The notes: a model not told the origin generated them from the sequence alone. Shown: positions 23,903 through 37,486, counted from the stretch's first letter. The stretch: DNA of 64,000 bases from Trichoplusia ni (GCF_003590095.1 NC_039502.1:2914001-2978000), one strand, 5' to 3'. Program-made: numbers and translations.

Positions 23903-26054
23903 AAACCACTTCCAGTACCAGCACTCGCTTTAAGAGATCATGGTAGAGGCTCAGGTCATAGCAATTACACAAGCCTGCCGCACACTGAGGCAGCTGTATT
24001 TTATTTTAATCTTCGTTACTTTGTTTCAATTAAATATTTATTGTTTCGATCCCGTAGTCGTCATCATGATAATGCATGTTCCGTTAAAGTGAACGAGATT
24101 GGGTGTGTTAATATTTTATCTTCTTGTGTAATCGGGTAATATATCCGAGCTGATTTTTATTTCTACTGAAAACGAAAATGTTCTTAAGTTTTTTTTAATT
24201 TTATCTTTACATTTTATTGTTAAAACTGACAAAGCTTGTTATGAGCTAAAATTTCCCACGGCGTGGCAAAAGTCCTCATATCAAAATGGAATAAAAGCAT
24301 AAAGTATTAACAAAATGATTGATCATAAATTAGTGTAGAAGGTTAATTAATACCTTCAGAAAGAAAAATCTTTCCGCAACTTAAAAAAAAACATAATTTA
24401 AAATATAACCGAGTGAGGAGGTTGAATTATCGTTAAAGCACCATCGTTACTAGCTATGTAAGCAGTCAGTTCCTATCGCAAAGGCTCTTCATATCAAGTG
24501 TCCATTCTGGCTTCGTACATAAGCTCTCGTAGAGTGGACACTTTAACATTCAGACCATCCCTAATGTGAAAGCAATAAGGTGGAATTTACAACCGAAAAA
24601 TCTCACTGACCGGTCCGATGTTGTGGAATATAAGATTATAATTGCGGGTATTGTGTATCAGACTTCAAAAAACTTTAAGGATGTTTATCGAAAATGGGCT
24701 TTGCAGATAAGAATATAGAATGAAGCCTCGTTTAAACGATGCTAAAATTTCGGACGAGTTGCATTACCTCATCAGTGTTCTATCACTTACATACTCAGAT
24801 AATATCGTAACTGTTTGGCTTCCGCAACGTATAATACAACTCGTTCTTTCACTTTGACTAAGCGAAGCATAAGACAAGAAATTTAAGAAATGAGTTCGGT
24901 AGTTGGCGGTAGAAAAAATCCTCGACTAAGGTGTCGCTTTTCAAAGATCTATAGACTACAGTAAAACTGAAATATTCCATTATTAATATTCCGAGAAGTT
25001 CCCTGAAAGCAACAGAGTTAATGACTGCAATATTTAACGACTTTTTTCTTTTTATAGTTCTTTCAAGATTTATAACTAAAGTTCGGTAAGTGTTTTCTTT
25101 TGAATGTTTTTCTTTTCTTTTCCTTAGTATCTTTAGTTATATAACGTAGTGTATAATAATATGGATGTAAATATATTTCTATTAATTAAAATAATATAAA
25201 CTATATTAAGAAGCTCGGCGTCCGAACAGTCTGAAAGTAACTCGCTCGCGGTTTATTTTGTTTAAACTCTTACTTGTAAAACAGTGCAATCAAAGTTTTA
25301 ATTAAAAACGTCTTATGAAAGTATCTTAAACTAATATCATATAAGTTCATGAACCTTCGTGGTTTTGTAAGGGCTCGGTACGATTTATATGAGTTTGCAT
25401 AAAATTGCATTTTATTATTTTTTTCGAAACTCGTTCAAAACTTCTAGATAAATAACAAAATATATTCATTTTTCTAGCAACCTTCGTGAGGATGTTTCAT
25501 AATTAAATGATGCTACTATGATATTTATCGAGATTGCCGGAATAATGTTGTGTTTTGAAACTTATGTCTCTAGAAATAGTAACGTTTTAGAGAAAAACAT
25601 AAAAATCGAGTACTCGATTAGAACGATCATTTCTGTGGTCTAACAAAACAAGTATTTAAATATCTACCGACGGGTCACGTACGAAAGTCTTATGTTTGAA
25701 GCACATACACAAGTGGCCTCAGTCCCAAGATTGCTTCAGAATCCTTTATCTTAATACTTACAAATGTATGAGCGAGGACCTATCTAAATGTTTTCTGCTC
25801 TGTTACGACAATTCTTCTAAACGATTTTTCTTTTATGATATGAATGTTAGAATATGTCGTATATATATAGTCGAAAATTTACTTTTAAATTTTATTTTAT
25901 TTTTCCAAAATCGATTTAACTTGAACTTTACATCGTACATAAACAAATCTTTTTGGAAATACTATTTCGGGCTATGTTGTTTTACTAAGAGTCTGTGCAT
26001 AGCTAGGCAAATAAAGTTTAGTCTTAGTAGAGAGACTGCCTAACTGCCTAACCT
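23903..26054. other. AT-rich stretch, no gene seen
   Basis: A 115-codon forward frame (25696-26043) ends just before a retroelement tail. Its Cys/Phe/Tyr/Lys-rich product matches no domain I know and does not read as reverse transcriptase, so I treat it as chance. Confidence 0.5.
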
Positions 26055-26211
26055 CTGTACATACTGATATTTTTCCTGTCCATGTAAAGGTTGTCTGGAA
26101 GGTATCGCTTTTAGCGATAAGACCGCCATTGTACCCTAACATTGTATGTATTAAGAATCACTGCTGTAATTCCATGGTGTACAATAAAGAATATTCTAAT
26201 CTAATCTAACT
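26055..26211 (+). mobile_element. Retroelement 3' tail (TTAGCGATAAGACCGCC type)
   Basis: CATGTAAAGGTTGTCTGGAA, then ATCGCTTTTAGCGATAAGAC, CGCCATTGTACC, an AATAAAG signal and a short (TCTAA)n terminal repeat ending near 26210. I recognise this from many lepidopteran genomes as the 3' end of a 5'-truncated non-LTR element or a SINE that shares its tail. GCTTTTAGCG forms a small stem-loop (GCGAT/ATCGC). No coding sequence is left. The clade cannot be set from the tail alone. Confidence 0.7.
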
Positions 26212-26534
26212 GCACTGCCTGCACCTCTAAATACAATAAATGAGAAAGTCAGTTCCAGATTCCATTCTAGTAAAGTATGTGAGTTGACACACGATGTTAT
26301 TTTCACTGGCTGACAGACGTATGTCAGAGTTACCTACAACTTGGTATACAACAACCGGTCAAGTGTAAGTACGATTCGCGGCACTAAGTTTAAATCATTT
26401 ATTAAAGAATTAATTTGAGGATGGGTAACTAGATAATTCATTATTTGTCACCCATTTAATTGAATGTAACAACCGTTTCTTGACCGTTGTTAAAGTTGCA
26501 GTAGAAATAAAACATTTGTTTAAATTGAACTGTT

Positions 26535-26622
26535 CAGCAATAACCATCATGAAATATCGCCTAGTGACAGACGGACAAACAGCGGTGACACAATAATATT
26601 GTTCCGTTTGGGGATAGAAACA
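26535..26622 (+). repeat. Lepidopteran repeat (GACAGACGGACAGACAGC type), copy 2
   Basis: ATAACCATCATGAAATATCG, CCTAGTGACAGACGGACAAA, CAGCGG and TTGTTCCGTTTGGGGAT keep the order of the right half of the 13.6-kb copy. Truncated on the left. Confidence 0.6.
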
Positions 26623-29600
26623 TAAAAAAGACAGAAATAACTTTAATCATTCCGTAGAAGTAACTCATAGGTAATTAATACAAATAATATTGTTTGTAGG
26701 TCATGAAAGGATGTAAATTCCTGGAAAATATTGTTTTCAGTAAAAACCTGTAACGAGTTATTCTGACTTAATATCAACTGCGTGCTGATAAAATACCCGG
26801 CGAATATTTCATACGAAAATTATCGACTTGGTCAGTATTAAGGCACTGATGTGAAGATTTATTCAAAAGCTGAATCTGAATTAAAATTTACTAAAGAATT
26901 GAAAATCATACAAATTTGATAAGTCTGTATTAAGTTATTGAAGACAATCATATCAGACCTTAGAATGATGAAAGATAAACAGCGAATTTGAGAAATGATT
27001 ATAATCATAATTATCAATAAAACCACGTCAAAGACTACTACTACAGCCCTTCCTACCTATTACAAACTATTTCGGGTATTCCAACCCGTTAAAAAAGCAA
27101 TTTTTAAAACGACTCCGGGGGGGTCGCGGGGGCTTCACAAACATTCAAGTCACATGCACAATGATATCCACTCTGACACCAGCTTGGACACCAACCATAC
27201 AAAAAAGAAGACAATATTGTAATCATTCAATTAACATTTTGGCATAAACTGTTGTATAATTGTGTCTGTGGTGTCCTCCCATTACTCTAAAGTATAACTT
27301 GGAGAAGTAAAAATGATTTCTATTAGAGAAGGAACAAAGATGTTTTCTTTTCATAAAAAATATTAAATTTAAATTTATTAAATTTTATTTGGCCTTTTAG
27401 CTTTCCTTTAAAAGCAAAGTATATTGTTATTCAGACGGCGCCAACCATTTTATACAGTAGTCACAAAGATAACGATAATAGCTATTTTTGTATTTCCCAA
27501 AGATTGTTCAGACTAAAAGAAACCAATTTTAAAGACAATTTTCTTTTCTCTCCTAAATTGCCCGATTAGCATACACTTTTGTATTTTAATCTAATTTCAA
27601 ATTATGTTCTGTATTTAGTTATAACTTTGACATTCTTATTAAGAACAAAAAAATATATTTCTAGTTTTTTTAAAAGGTTTAGAACAGTTTAATATATGAA
27701 ATTGTTTTATAGGATTTTTCAAAGTGAGTGTTCCCAAATCTATGCTTTTTGTTATTATAAATACATCTACATACATTAAATTAAATTTACATACATTAAA
27801 ACAATTTTAAACAAGTTCAATAGTTACAATTTGCAGCAGTTCGGTTGAAACATTTAAACAAAAAGTATCGTAATAACACCGTGCCTTCAATAAGTTTAGC
27901 GCACCTGACTTATGATTTATAGATTCCATAATATCCGCGAATACTCACACGTGTTACGTGCGATAAATCAAAGAAATCTTCAAAGATTTTCGTTGTACAA
28001 ATAAATTGAGAACAAATAGACTTTCATGAGATCAAAGCTATCAAAGCTACAATTGATTTTCTTTTTAAACTGCTCCAGCATTAAGGAGTTTCAACATTGT
28101 GTCGCGGGGGACTGCACATACAACAAGACTCAGCATTCGTGGATCACAAAAATGCTTGATCGAACCCGCGCTCAGTAGTTTTGGCGTGGTGACCTCAACC
28201 ACTACTACTCTCCTCAAGTAAGGCTGAGTTTACAGCGATATGTCCGTCTTACACCACGTTACAATTACCACTATAAAATTACTCAAATGCATTCAATTGA
28301 TAAAGTAAAAAAAACAAATTCAAGTTCTTATCAAAAATTAATATAAGTCTCAAATATGAAGTTATTTAATCAGCTCTAACGCTTGCAAAAATGTAACTTG
28401 TCATGGGTTCTGATCGCAGAAGGGATCATCGCTTTCTATTGCACTGATTCCGAAATCTTGCAACTTTTCAAACTTGCTCTTTATAAATCTCAGTGGTTTT
28501 CGTAAGGAGACGTATTCTGAAACCATTTGTGGGTTTAAATAAATAATAACCTCCTTTTCAGACGATGCCTTTTGAAGCTTGACGGGTTTTTTCATTTTGT
28601 AGCACATTTTATTTTGAAGTATTATTTTTTCAAAATAAAACTTGACAAAACTTTTAACATTTTCAGAGCAATTATGAAGCAACAATATCTAAAAAAGAAC
28701 TCTAATTGGTTTTGTTATTCACGTAAAATTTCCTCCAAACAATTTCCGTACCACAAGCCAAAACCATTAATCATTTGCTTCAAATATCTCAAAAATGTTA
28801 AAAAACCAATTGATTTTCCCTATCAACCCAACTCGTTTTCGGCTCATTAATACTGTTCAAATGACCGTGAAATTCATTGCTCAGTACTCTTCGACCATAA
28901 AGGATAAATTGGGGGACGGTCAAAGCGTGAACTGGACAGGCGTGAAGCAGAATAGGGATGCGCAAGTTTCTGCACTGAGTTGATAAATAGTCCCACTTCA
29001 TGAACTTTCTACCATTCGTCTTTTGGGATGGAGTTCTCGCAGTAATTGTCGGCTAATGATCTGCATCGGGAGTGATATTCCATTCAGTTTTTACGTGGAA
29101 GTTTCTCTTTGTTTAATGTTTGCGAGTTGGTAAGCCATCGTTTAATGCGAGGTGTCGCTTGTGTAGATTTACGAGCTACTTTCCCGTACCCATAGTTTCT
29201 TATCAGACGGGAACCGATGTAGATTTATTGATAGAGAAACTTGCAACGGTGTTTGTGTTTACATTGCTTGGTGCCATAAATTTAAATCAGATTTGTGTTT
29301 ATCGTTAATCATTGTCGTTACTTTGCATAGATTACATTTGTCTTATGTAATTATTACGAAATTTATACCTAAAGAGATAAAAGGCGATCTTTGTTTAATT
29401 GCTGATTTCATATCAAGAATGCAAATAAATGAATATTTTCGTTGAATCTTTCGAGGATTGATGCAGTATAATCTATATTTATTTTCTTTGTTAAAGTTAT
29501 TACTCTCACAGCGGATTTTTACTTTCGATATAAAATAATGATGAGACTACATTTTATATAAAACCGTATGAAATAAAACCGCTTTTCTCAATTTTACAAC

Positions 29601-31480
29601 ATGCGATATAGAATGCAATCCCTCGGAACGGCTTCACCGCATCTCTAAAGATATAGCTAAACTAGCCAAGGACTGCCAGTTAGAAAGTTATTCTTTTTGA
29701 TAAATATAGTATGAAGGAGAAACTACTTTGTATTTTAAAATTGAGAGTTTAAGGTTCATATCAAATTGAAGGGATTTGTGGAGTATAATAGGCATATGAG
29801 TATATCATACCGTATATTACTTTGGAAAATTGATATTGAAAATAAAAGTATATAGTAAGAAACATGCCATGAGATTTTTTTTTGGTAATGTTTTGCCCAA
29901 TTGTTACAATCAGGTATAAGCTGGTAATATGAATACAATGTAGATGCAGTCACAACATTAGAGTAGCCTCTACTAGTATTGTAGTTTTTTCAAACCATCT
30001 GATGGACCTCGTTTGCATATTTGGCATGGCTCCACAAGAAATGGCTGAATTTAGCACGATTTTATTTAAATAGACATTCAGTCGAATCTTTTTATTCAAA
30101 ATTATTCAGCTGCCTAAGTTTTAAATCAAGCAAATCTAAAGATTTAAAGGTTCAGCTGTTTCTATGAAAAGGTTTGTTATACCAGTCAGCTGTTTCTGTT
30201 TCAATGGATCTGGTTTCTTTCTGGTTAAGATAGACGTAAAGCCGTTTAATATTTAAAATTATTCAACGTAGTAACCAAAGAGAGAAATTAGTAATTATTC
30301 CCAATATATTTTTGAGGAAACTTCTTTATGGGGGTTGAAAAAAAAATTACCGTCACGCATCTCGTTCTTCTTTTATTTAATTATCAATATGAGTATTAAA
30401 GTACATCAAAAACAAAAAACAAACTGTTTCTAAATTTAACTTAATCTCCTAATTTACTCTCTTATCTATGTCATTATTTTCAGAAATTCCTGACATTACA
30501 ACAGATATTCTAGACAGACCAATGGTCCTTTGACGAGGATCACGGTCTCGTGACCTCGGTCTATTTCTGTTATGCCCACGGAATATACGAAAATAGAAGG
30601 AAGAGGTACTTTAGGCACTCACGGATAAAGTATCGATCGCGTATGTGATTAATCTTGGTAGGTATATATCTTTCACAGATAAGTAACAAGTTATGTTTAA
30701 TTACAAACTTCTAGATATTTCTTTGATATCTTCAAGAATTAGGCATAATTTTCAATATGTCACGTATTTGACAACCGATATAAACCGGACCGACTATAGA
30801 ATAACAAAATTTGACGTCTCTACTCTTAGAGCTACGGCAGTGTTGGGGAACTTCCCTCAACTTTCCTATGCCCCGTGGTCAGCCAAAATATTTACTAAAG
30901 CGGAAAAATGGCAGAAAATAGGCGAAGGATAAACTGACAAGTACTTGTCGATTGTTGAAGTAATGTATTGGAACTGGGCGGCTTGAGAGCTTATCCGGTA
31001 GGCCCAAGTAGTCTGTGACAAATTGAGAGCTTGCTTCCACATCGCTAAGAGTGCGTATTGAGGATAGTTACAAGAAATTAAATATAGGCTTGAAATAAAA
31101 GATGTGTTAGAAGATGACGTTAATACCATTTTGTGTAGAAGTTATCTTGTTATACTTTTTGACCTGAACGAAAATAAACAATTTAATAATATTGACTTTA
31201 AACATACACATGATATTCTATTCTTTAATTGTAGGTGACAGTTTCTATAAGTTTCCCTTCGAGAGTAATCCAAAATGATGTAACGAATTTAATCATAATA
31301 GCTCATCAAAATCCATTACCAAAAATGGCGTCTCACCAAGAGTATCTATTGTCTAAAGTAATTACGCCAACAAGTGGGTTCGAACAAAAGAGATTGACGG
31401 ATGCGATTGTAAGTGCTCAGTGCCCGGTAATTAAATTCCTGTTATCATGATATTTAATAAGATACGAGTAAAGAGTAGAT
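26623..31480. other. Long AT-rich stretch, no gene seen
   Basis: Only chance frames (up to 94 codons, several on opposite strands at 28.4-29.0 kb). Small features: a direct repeat TACATACATTAAA near 27770 and 27790, and a short inverted repeat around 30535-30558 (GAGGATCACG/CGTGACCTC). No domain, RNA gene or repeat family recognised. Confidence 0.5.
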
Positions 31481-31486
31481 TTTAGT

Positions 31487-31610
31487 CGTAGCAAATAGGA
31501 TATTCTAGCAAACGTAGCATTAGTTGAGGACTCGATATTCGTAGCAAACAAAACATTCGTAGTAAATTCTAAATTCGTAGCTAATAACCGATTCGTAGCA
31601 AAATATTTAT
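31487..31610 (-). repeat. 18-bp minisatellite (ATTCGTAGCAAA)
   Basis: CGTAG words start at 31487, 31513, 31540, 31558, 31576 and 31594, so the last four are exactly 18 bp apart and the first two intervals are 26 and 27 bp. The unit is about ATTCGTAGCAAANNNNNN. On the reverse strand it lies in an open frame (31417-31614) as a six-residue repeat starting ATN or TTN. I think the frame is open only because the unit is a multiple of three and carries no stop. Confidence 0.8.
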
Positions 31611-32104
31611 ACATTCAAGTAGTTCATGATTCTTTTAAAGGTTACATTTAATTTCATACCAAAGTAAGTAGTGTTATCGAAAATACGTAGCACTTTGCTG
31701 CTACGACGAAAACCTCGTCAAATATAACCACATGTATTACTTGAGTAAAAATAAGAAATGTCAACTGTTCTCACGTTTCATTAACAAAAGTGGATGTTGA
31801 TCCTTGTTGATCTTGGCAAGGAATTTGCGCGCCTTAAGTGGTCGGAAATGGGTCCAATTTAAGAGACAAAGTTTAGGCATTTTATAAATACATATACACC
31901 GACTTGTTTATTTCGTAAATATTTATTGTGGCTAAAAACACCACTCTTATTTAAGTTGAAGTCGTCGCAATAAAACAGGTATACTCTAATGTTATTTATA
32001 ACGGTGTCACAAATAGGATGGGTACCACTTTTATGATATTAAAATGATTACTAACTGTTGATTCAAATAGAATATATTAACTAGAATATATAACGATAAT
32101 AAAC

Positions 32105-32342
32105 GTCCCTTTAACGGGAGTAGGCCTCTACCCATATAGAGTAGATTTGAGCATTGATCACCAAGCTAGCTCACTGCAGGTGGGTGGTTTCAAATTTAAA
32201 TATTCAGAATCCACGTTAACATTTTGTCAGTGGAGTCACAGAAAAGTTACCAATGTACCTTTTTCAAAGTTGGGATCAAACCTGCACGTCAGGTATACAA
32301 ATAGAAACTTAGAACCGCAACGCCAACACGAGAACCTTTGGT
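32105..32342 (+). repeat. Degraded lepidopteran repeat (GCAGGTGGGTGGTTTCAAA type)
   Basis: Starts CCCTTTAACGGGAGTAGGCC, then GAGCATTGATCACCAAGCTA, GCTCACTGCAGGTGGGTGGT, TTCAAA, a central eroded part, and TTGGGATCAAACCTGCACGT near the right. The order (short IR-like head, 'ctcactgcaggt...ggtttcaaa', then '...ggatcaaacc...gtca' before the end) matches a diverged family I know from Lepidoptera whose right end mimics a tRNA-like TPsiC box. The 65-codon frame inside is a by-product. Confidence 0.5.
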
Positions 32343-33884
32343 AAATCTACATAACCAGATTATCCCTGTGTATCTGATTTTCTGGTACAGAAATTTTATC
32401 CATGTTAAACTGTATTATGTCCAACCAGAAACTGATGCATGCTGTTATGAATTCTATTGGTAAAAAATATAAAGTTCAAATTCAAATGCAAATAACATGT
32501 AGCAGCATATGACTTCAAGGTTTTCGAGTAAATACTTTAAAGCTTAACTAATGTTTCTGTTAATTCTTTTTAATAAGTGTATCGCTTCGCCTTATCTCAT
32601 TAAGAGGTTTTAGCATCTTAAGAGGCAACAATAAACTTGGTTGTAAGAAAATGTTCATTACAAATAGGGCTCGTTGAAAACAAATGGCCAGGACAAATGT
32701 TCTCGCTTCGTTCACACAGTACATCCGCAGCTAAGATTGCGGTTTCACAATTTACCATTTGAATCTCGTTTAGTACCCTCGGAATGAAATTTATACTTTC
32801 CATTGTTTTTATCACCTTCTTTTCTAAGGTTTATGTTAAAGAACTTTTGTAAAAAGGGTGCTTTTAAATTTACAATCACCTTTACAGTATTGTGGACCAA
32901 TGGATTAGTCAAAGAGAATGTTCGCTCATCAATATTATGACCGTGACAACGTATTTGATATAGTGGCAAAAGGAATACGTAAATATTATCTCTGAAAATT
33001 TCAACAGTCAAGATACCACATTTCGTAAGATACAGTCTGGTGTCAAACAGATGGATATATAGCCAGTAATAGGCTGCCGTTTTCAAGTTTTGGGCATGAA
33101 CACTTTACATGTGTACCCAAAAAATATGCTGCAATTCTTTTTCCTTTTCACAGACTCGTGCAACAATATTTGCACTACAATACGTCAGAAGCTGAACTCA
33201 AAAACGCTTTAAAACCCAAGCAAAAAATTTCAAATTACTCCACGCCAAAAAGAAACCGCGAACGTACTCGTATGTACGGTAGAGCGCACGTCGGTTGTAA
33301 CAATGGATTACGAAAATCGACTTTACTTTTTTGGATAACTTGAAATCGGAAAAACATGAAACATTCATTGTTAGCAAACCACACCACTGATGAACAAAAA
33401 ACTGTGTATCAAGTCATAAGTACCGATTCACTGTACTGAACAACAAGTCAATGGCTCATCACTTGTCGGAAAGTAATGTAATTCCCGAACATTTGAAGAT
33501 TTTTATTCTCCGATAACGTAGCTTTATCTAAATCCTCAGTTCGTCTAGAATAGTTCAAAGCCGGTAATAGAATTAAACAATCACGTTCATCAGGTTCATC
33601 GAAAAGTCACTTGATGTGTATAAGAAAATGTACAAGTGACATAACAGACAGAAAGAAAGGAAAAGATCCCGTCGAAGATTCAAATGGACTACAGACTATG
33701 GGCCCTGGACAATTTGGACTGAAAATTTTTCTTCTGATTTTTTTGTTGTTTCACCTGTGACTACAGGATTTTACAAAAGTTTCGGAGTAAGTTTTTTTAA
33801 TATCAATTTGCAACTAAAACCTGCGTGGTTGACTGTACCTTTGTACGAACTCCTACAGTACGGTAAATTATAACGCGGTGGTTA
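32343..33884. other. AT-rich stretch, no gene seen
   Basis: Chance frames only (113 codons reverse at 32745-33086, no domain). No repeat family recognised. Confidence 0.5.
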
Positions 33885-34030
33885 TCGCCTCACAAAAGCC
33901 TCTCCGCATTGTTCCACTTCCGCGCCCGCTCCGCTCGCCTTCCGATCGACGCGTCCGCATTTCGACACTTTCCCACTCTCACTAACTAATGTTATATACG
34001 TCTATTTCAGTCACACGTGAGTGCTTTTGA
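33885..34030 (+). promoter_or_regulatory. CpG-rich block, candidate promoter or 5' exon
   Basis: 33893-33970 is a run of C-rich, CpG-rich sequence (CACTTCCGCGCCCGCTCCGC and CCGATCGACGCGTCCGC) within very AT-rich DNA. It is followed by TTTCAGTCACACGTG (34006-34020), which has an insect-type initiator (TCAGT) and an E-box (CACGTG). No TATA box or DPE is evident and no open frame follows. Start-site data would be needed, so it is a weak call. Confidence 0.25.
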
Positions 34031-36515
34031 TCGTTATTGCTTCATAAGTTCTGCGGTTGACTGGCTAAATATCGCTCTATTAGAAATAGTTTAAATCTTG
34101 TACTACAACAGAATGGTTACTTAAGGAAGTGTAATATTTCTATTATTGAGGAAGATAGCTATAAAACTAAAATAAACCGTCTGTTTTGAGTGGTGGAGTA
34201 AAGTGAAAAATGAAAAATGTGAAAAAATACACAATTTTTCGTTTCAAAAATCCAATGATACCGAAATCCATTTGAAATCCGTCACGTAAAACTTCAGTCC
34301 CAATATTTCGCATGTATCCACGCAAAGCTACTTAATCCAGACATACATACGACTTCCATCGCCTGACAAAACTTTCTGCTTTATCCATTCAATCCTTTTC
34401 ACTTTGTAAAAGAACATCCAAAAACTATGGGATTACAGTTCAGCCTAGATCCCAACATGACTTCAAACATTTCCGTCGTACACACTGGAAACACTTAACA
34501 TTAGTATGTTTTATTCAAAAGTCGAGTGTTCAAGTCGACAAGTCAAAGATTTATTCCCGGGGTGGTTGTAAGGGGACACGGGATTCGTAGCCTTATCGTA
34601 GCCATCGGTACATGTCGGAAACACACTCCCCAAATTGACGTACGTGTTTCGATTTGAAATTTTGGCAGATGCCAAAATAAAACGTACGAAAATATTGGGT
34701 GGAAAGGATTTCGCAGAGTATTTGCAGCTAAATGCCGCTTTATATGGTGCTCGTATTGGAGTACAGCTATAAAACCGATGTTCTAAGGATGTTGCTGAAA
34801 TCTCTTAAATCACGTGATACGAGATTTTGTAATCAGCTTGAGCCATCTGATTACCTTTTTTATTCGGTATACAATCTTGTTGACAAGATGAATGGAGTTA
34901 TTTGTGTAGTTTTGTTTTATGGCCGTATAAATAATGGATTAAAAAGAAAGATCTCTTATTTAATTATAATTCGGCTTTGACTTCTTGGCTTTTAGTGTAG
35001 TAACTAGGAAAAAAACATTATCGCAAATTTATTTTTCAAACTCAAGATAATTATATAATTTTAAGAATAATAATCACATTTAATTAAAATTATAACAACT
35101 TCTATTTTGTCATTTTTTACGACACCACAAGGAAAATAAGTTTCCTAATTAACGAAGTCATTGAACGCCTCTGAAGTATTCGTATTAAGAATATCTAATG
35201 ACATTCTTAGCACAAAAGCCAACTTCTGGGGAAGGTACTAATTTTTATTAAATATAATAGCACCTCACAAAGGAGTGTCGTTAGCCCTTATTATATTAGC
35301 GTTAAGGGTCGGTGCACACTGACCACACAATAATGATCGGTCAGGTTAAAAGTATTTTCGTTAGGTTTATAGGAGACGCTTTTGCTAGACTTCTTGCTGG
35401 TATGCTTTGTTCATGTATTTTTCTCTTATTTCTTTTTTCAATTGCAAAGGATTAATTTACATTTTTTAATAACAAATTAAAATTAAAAAAGAATTGTTAA
35501 AAGTATTCTGAAGCATAATCTAGTAGCCTTAGCCTAAAATCTAAAATTACTATTCTGCGACGTTGCTCGTAGTTACAACACGTGACCATGTATGTAATGC
35601 GTGTAACATTTCAATACGCAACAACATGTCGCCGGCACCTAATGTGCAACGACCCTAACATACGCTCACTAAGCTCGTTGACTAGGCGCTCTGACTTCTT
35701 AAAGTGATATAAAAAGAAATAGACCTTCTGCAGCAGGCTTTTTATTTTTATGACAGCCACGAAAAGTTGTTTTATTTTCTGTACCTTTGGAATACAGCGC
35801 ATTAGTGTAGTCATTTCATTTTTATTTTTATTTTTTTGGCACTAAAATACCTGAGTTTTTCCACGTTTTTTGCCCACCTTTGAGTCATGCAATAAGCATT
35901 ACAACCAAAAAGCAGCTGCATAGGTATTGCCATTAAAGTTTTCAACTTAAACAGCACTTTGACTTGATTATCGAATCGTAATGTAAAATATCCAATGCTC
36001 TTCTTATTATTTAAGGGAATTAACGTCAAACTTATATAATTACATAACAGCATACAAACTCTTTGAACTAGAAAATTAAATAAGCATCAGTATTTACAGT
36101 TTCATAAATATTCAAATAACGAAAACGTATTAAAATTTAATGTTAGCGCATGCAAACTATTATTCAACATTTTGTTCGAGTTCCCCATTTTATTCTATGA
36201 AATGGTACAGACCGTCACGCGTAGCTCCACAGTTAACTGACGACATCATTATGAGGTGGGCAACCGAAAATGCTATCACAAATCTCACAAAATTGAGCCA
36301 TACCAAAAATCAGGACAAAAGGTCCCCCAGGAAATGTACACTGCGTAGAGCAAATTACCTACATCGTAGCGGATGGGCTAAATGTTTTATTCATCTAAGC
36401 CTGGGTCGGCTAAAGAGCTATTAAGACATAGGACTAAAAAGTTTCACTTACTATAAATTGATCAATAAAACTGTTCGCAATATAAAAAAATTAATTTCAA
36501 CGTGTGTTGAAGCGT
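34031..36515. other. AT-rich stretch, no gene seen
   Basis: Chance frames only (up to 94 codons at 36140-36424, no domain). No repeat recognised. Confidence 0.5.
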
Positions 36516-36625
36516 AAACCGCGTAGCAGCGTAGATCGTAGGGTTCGTAGCTAGAATTTACGAAGGATTGTAGGTTAGCGTACAAAGTTGCGTTAGAGCT
36601 ATTAACATACTGTTTCGTAGTATAT
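36516..36625 (+). repeat. CGTAGC-rich cluster
   Basis: CGTAG words occur at about 36522, 36530, 36537, 36546 and 36616, with related GCGTA and TTACGAAGG words between. The core word is the same as in the 31.5-kb minisatellite but without regular spacing. It may be a decayed relative. Confidence 0.4.
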
Positions 36626-37384
36626 AACAGTAAATCTGATAGCTGAAGCTGGATTTTTAAAATTTAAATATTTATGGTATACAATTTAATAATTGTGACC
36701 TATACTACCTTAGTGTCTTAATATGATGATAATGCAATCTAACGCCTTATAAAAATGATCCCAACTTATAAAGGAAGGCATCTCTTTCATTTGTTTTTGT
36801 AAATTGCGAAAACTCTTGGACGACGATATTTGATTGCAAATGTTAAAGGAATTCGAGTGGAAAGGCAGATAACAGAGAAATAACATATGTTATTACAGAT
36901 GATGTGCATTGACTTTATTACGTACATATAGGGTAATATAATATCTTTTATTTCTTTGGAATAGGGTTGTATTTCACAATTTCTTTTAAATACTACATTT
37001 TAACCCAGCGTGCTTTTTTGAAGAAGGTATCAGAAAGTTATATGCTTTTTATACATAAGCTTATTGCGTTCTGTCAAGTGTGAACTTGTAATCAATTTAG
37101 TGCTCTGAAAAAGGTTTGAAAAATATGAACTTGACGTGAATATTTCCATGTACCAAAATAAATTAAATTGCAATTCTGATGAGAATCTCAAATATCGTTG
37201 CAGAAATTTAAATTTCCTATCAAAAGAAATTTTCAAACCCCGTTTTCCCCTAATATACGACGACAAATAAACCAACATTTTACAGAAAAGTTAGTCAATT
37301 CAAAATCAAAGATGGCGGGCATTCGACTTGACACAAATATTGTATTCAGTAACATGGCGTATGGAATTGATTACCTACCACCAA

Positions 37385-37486
37385 CTCTTGAAGTAATACT
37401 ATTGCAGATGTTGAAAAGAGACATCGCTCTACATCATGTAGTGCGCTATCACCCTTTGACAGCTGCAGGAATTACTTTAAGATGTA
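37385..37486 (+). repeat. Palindromic hairpin repeat, copy 6 (complete)
   Basis: Left arm: CTTGAAGTAATACTATTGCA, GATGTTGAAAAGAGACATCG, CTCTACATCATG. The complement of the right arm reads CTTAAAGTAATTCCTGCAGC, TGTCAAAGGGTGATAGCGC, ACTACATGATG. Both ends carry the family terminus CTTRAAGTAAT, giving an element of about 102 bp with its centre near 37436. The 165-codon frame 37198-37695 simply reads through it. Confidence 0.8.

Noticed and set aside
25696..26043. 115-codon frame directly upstream of a retroelement tail
   Set aside because: The product lacks any reverse-transcriptase motif. Its Cys/Phe-rich composition fits chance translation of AT-rich DNA.
27115..27135. G-rich run CCGGGGGGGTCGCGGGGGC as a possible G-quadruplex
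   Set aside because: Only two G runs long enough; four are needed.
32745..33086. 113-codon reverse frame
   Set aside because: No domain, overlaps another chance frame, no repeat similarity.
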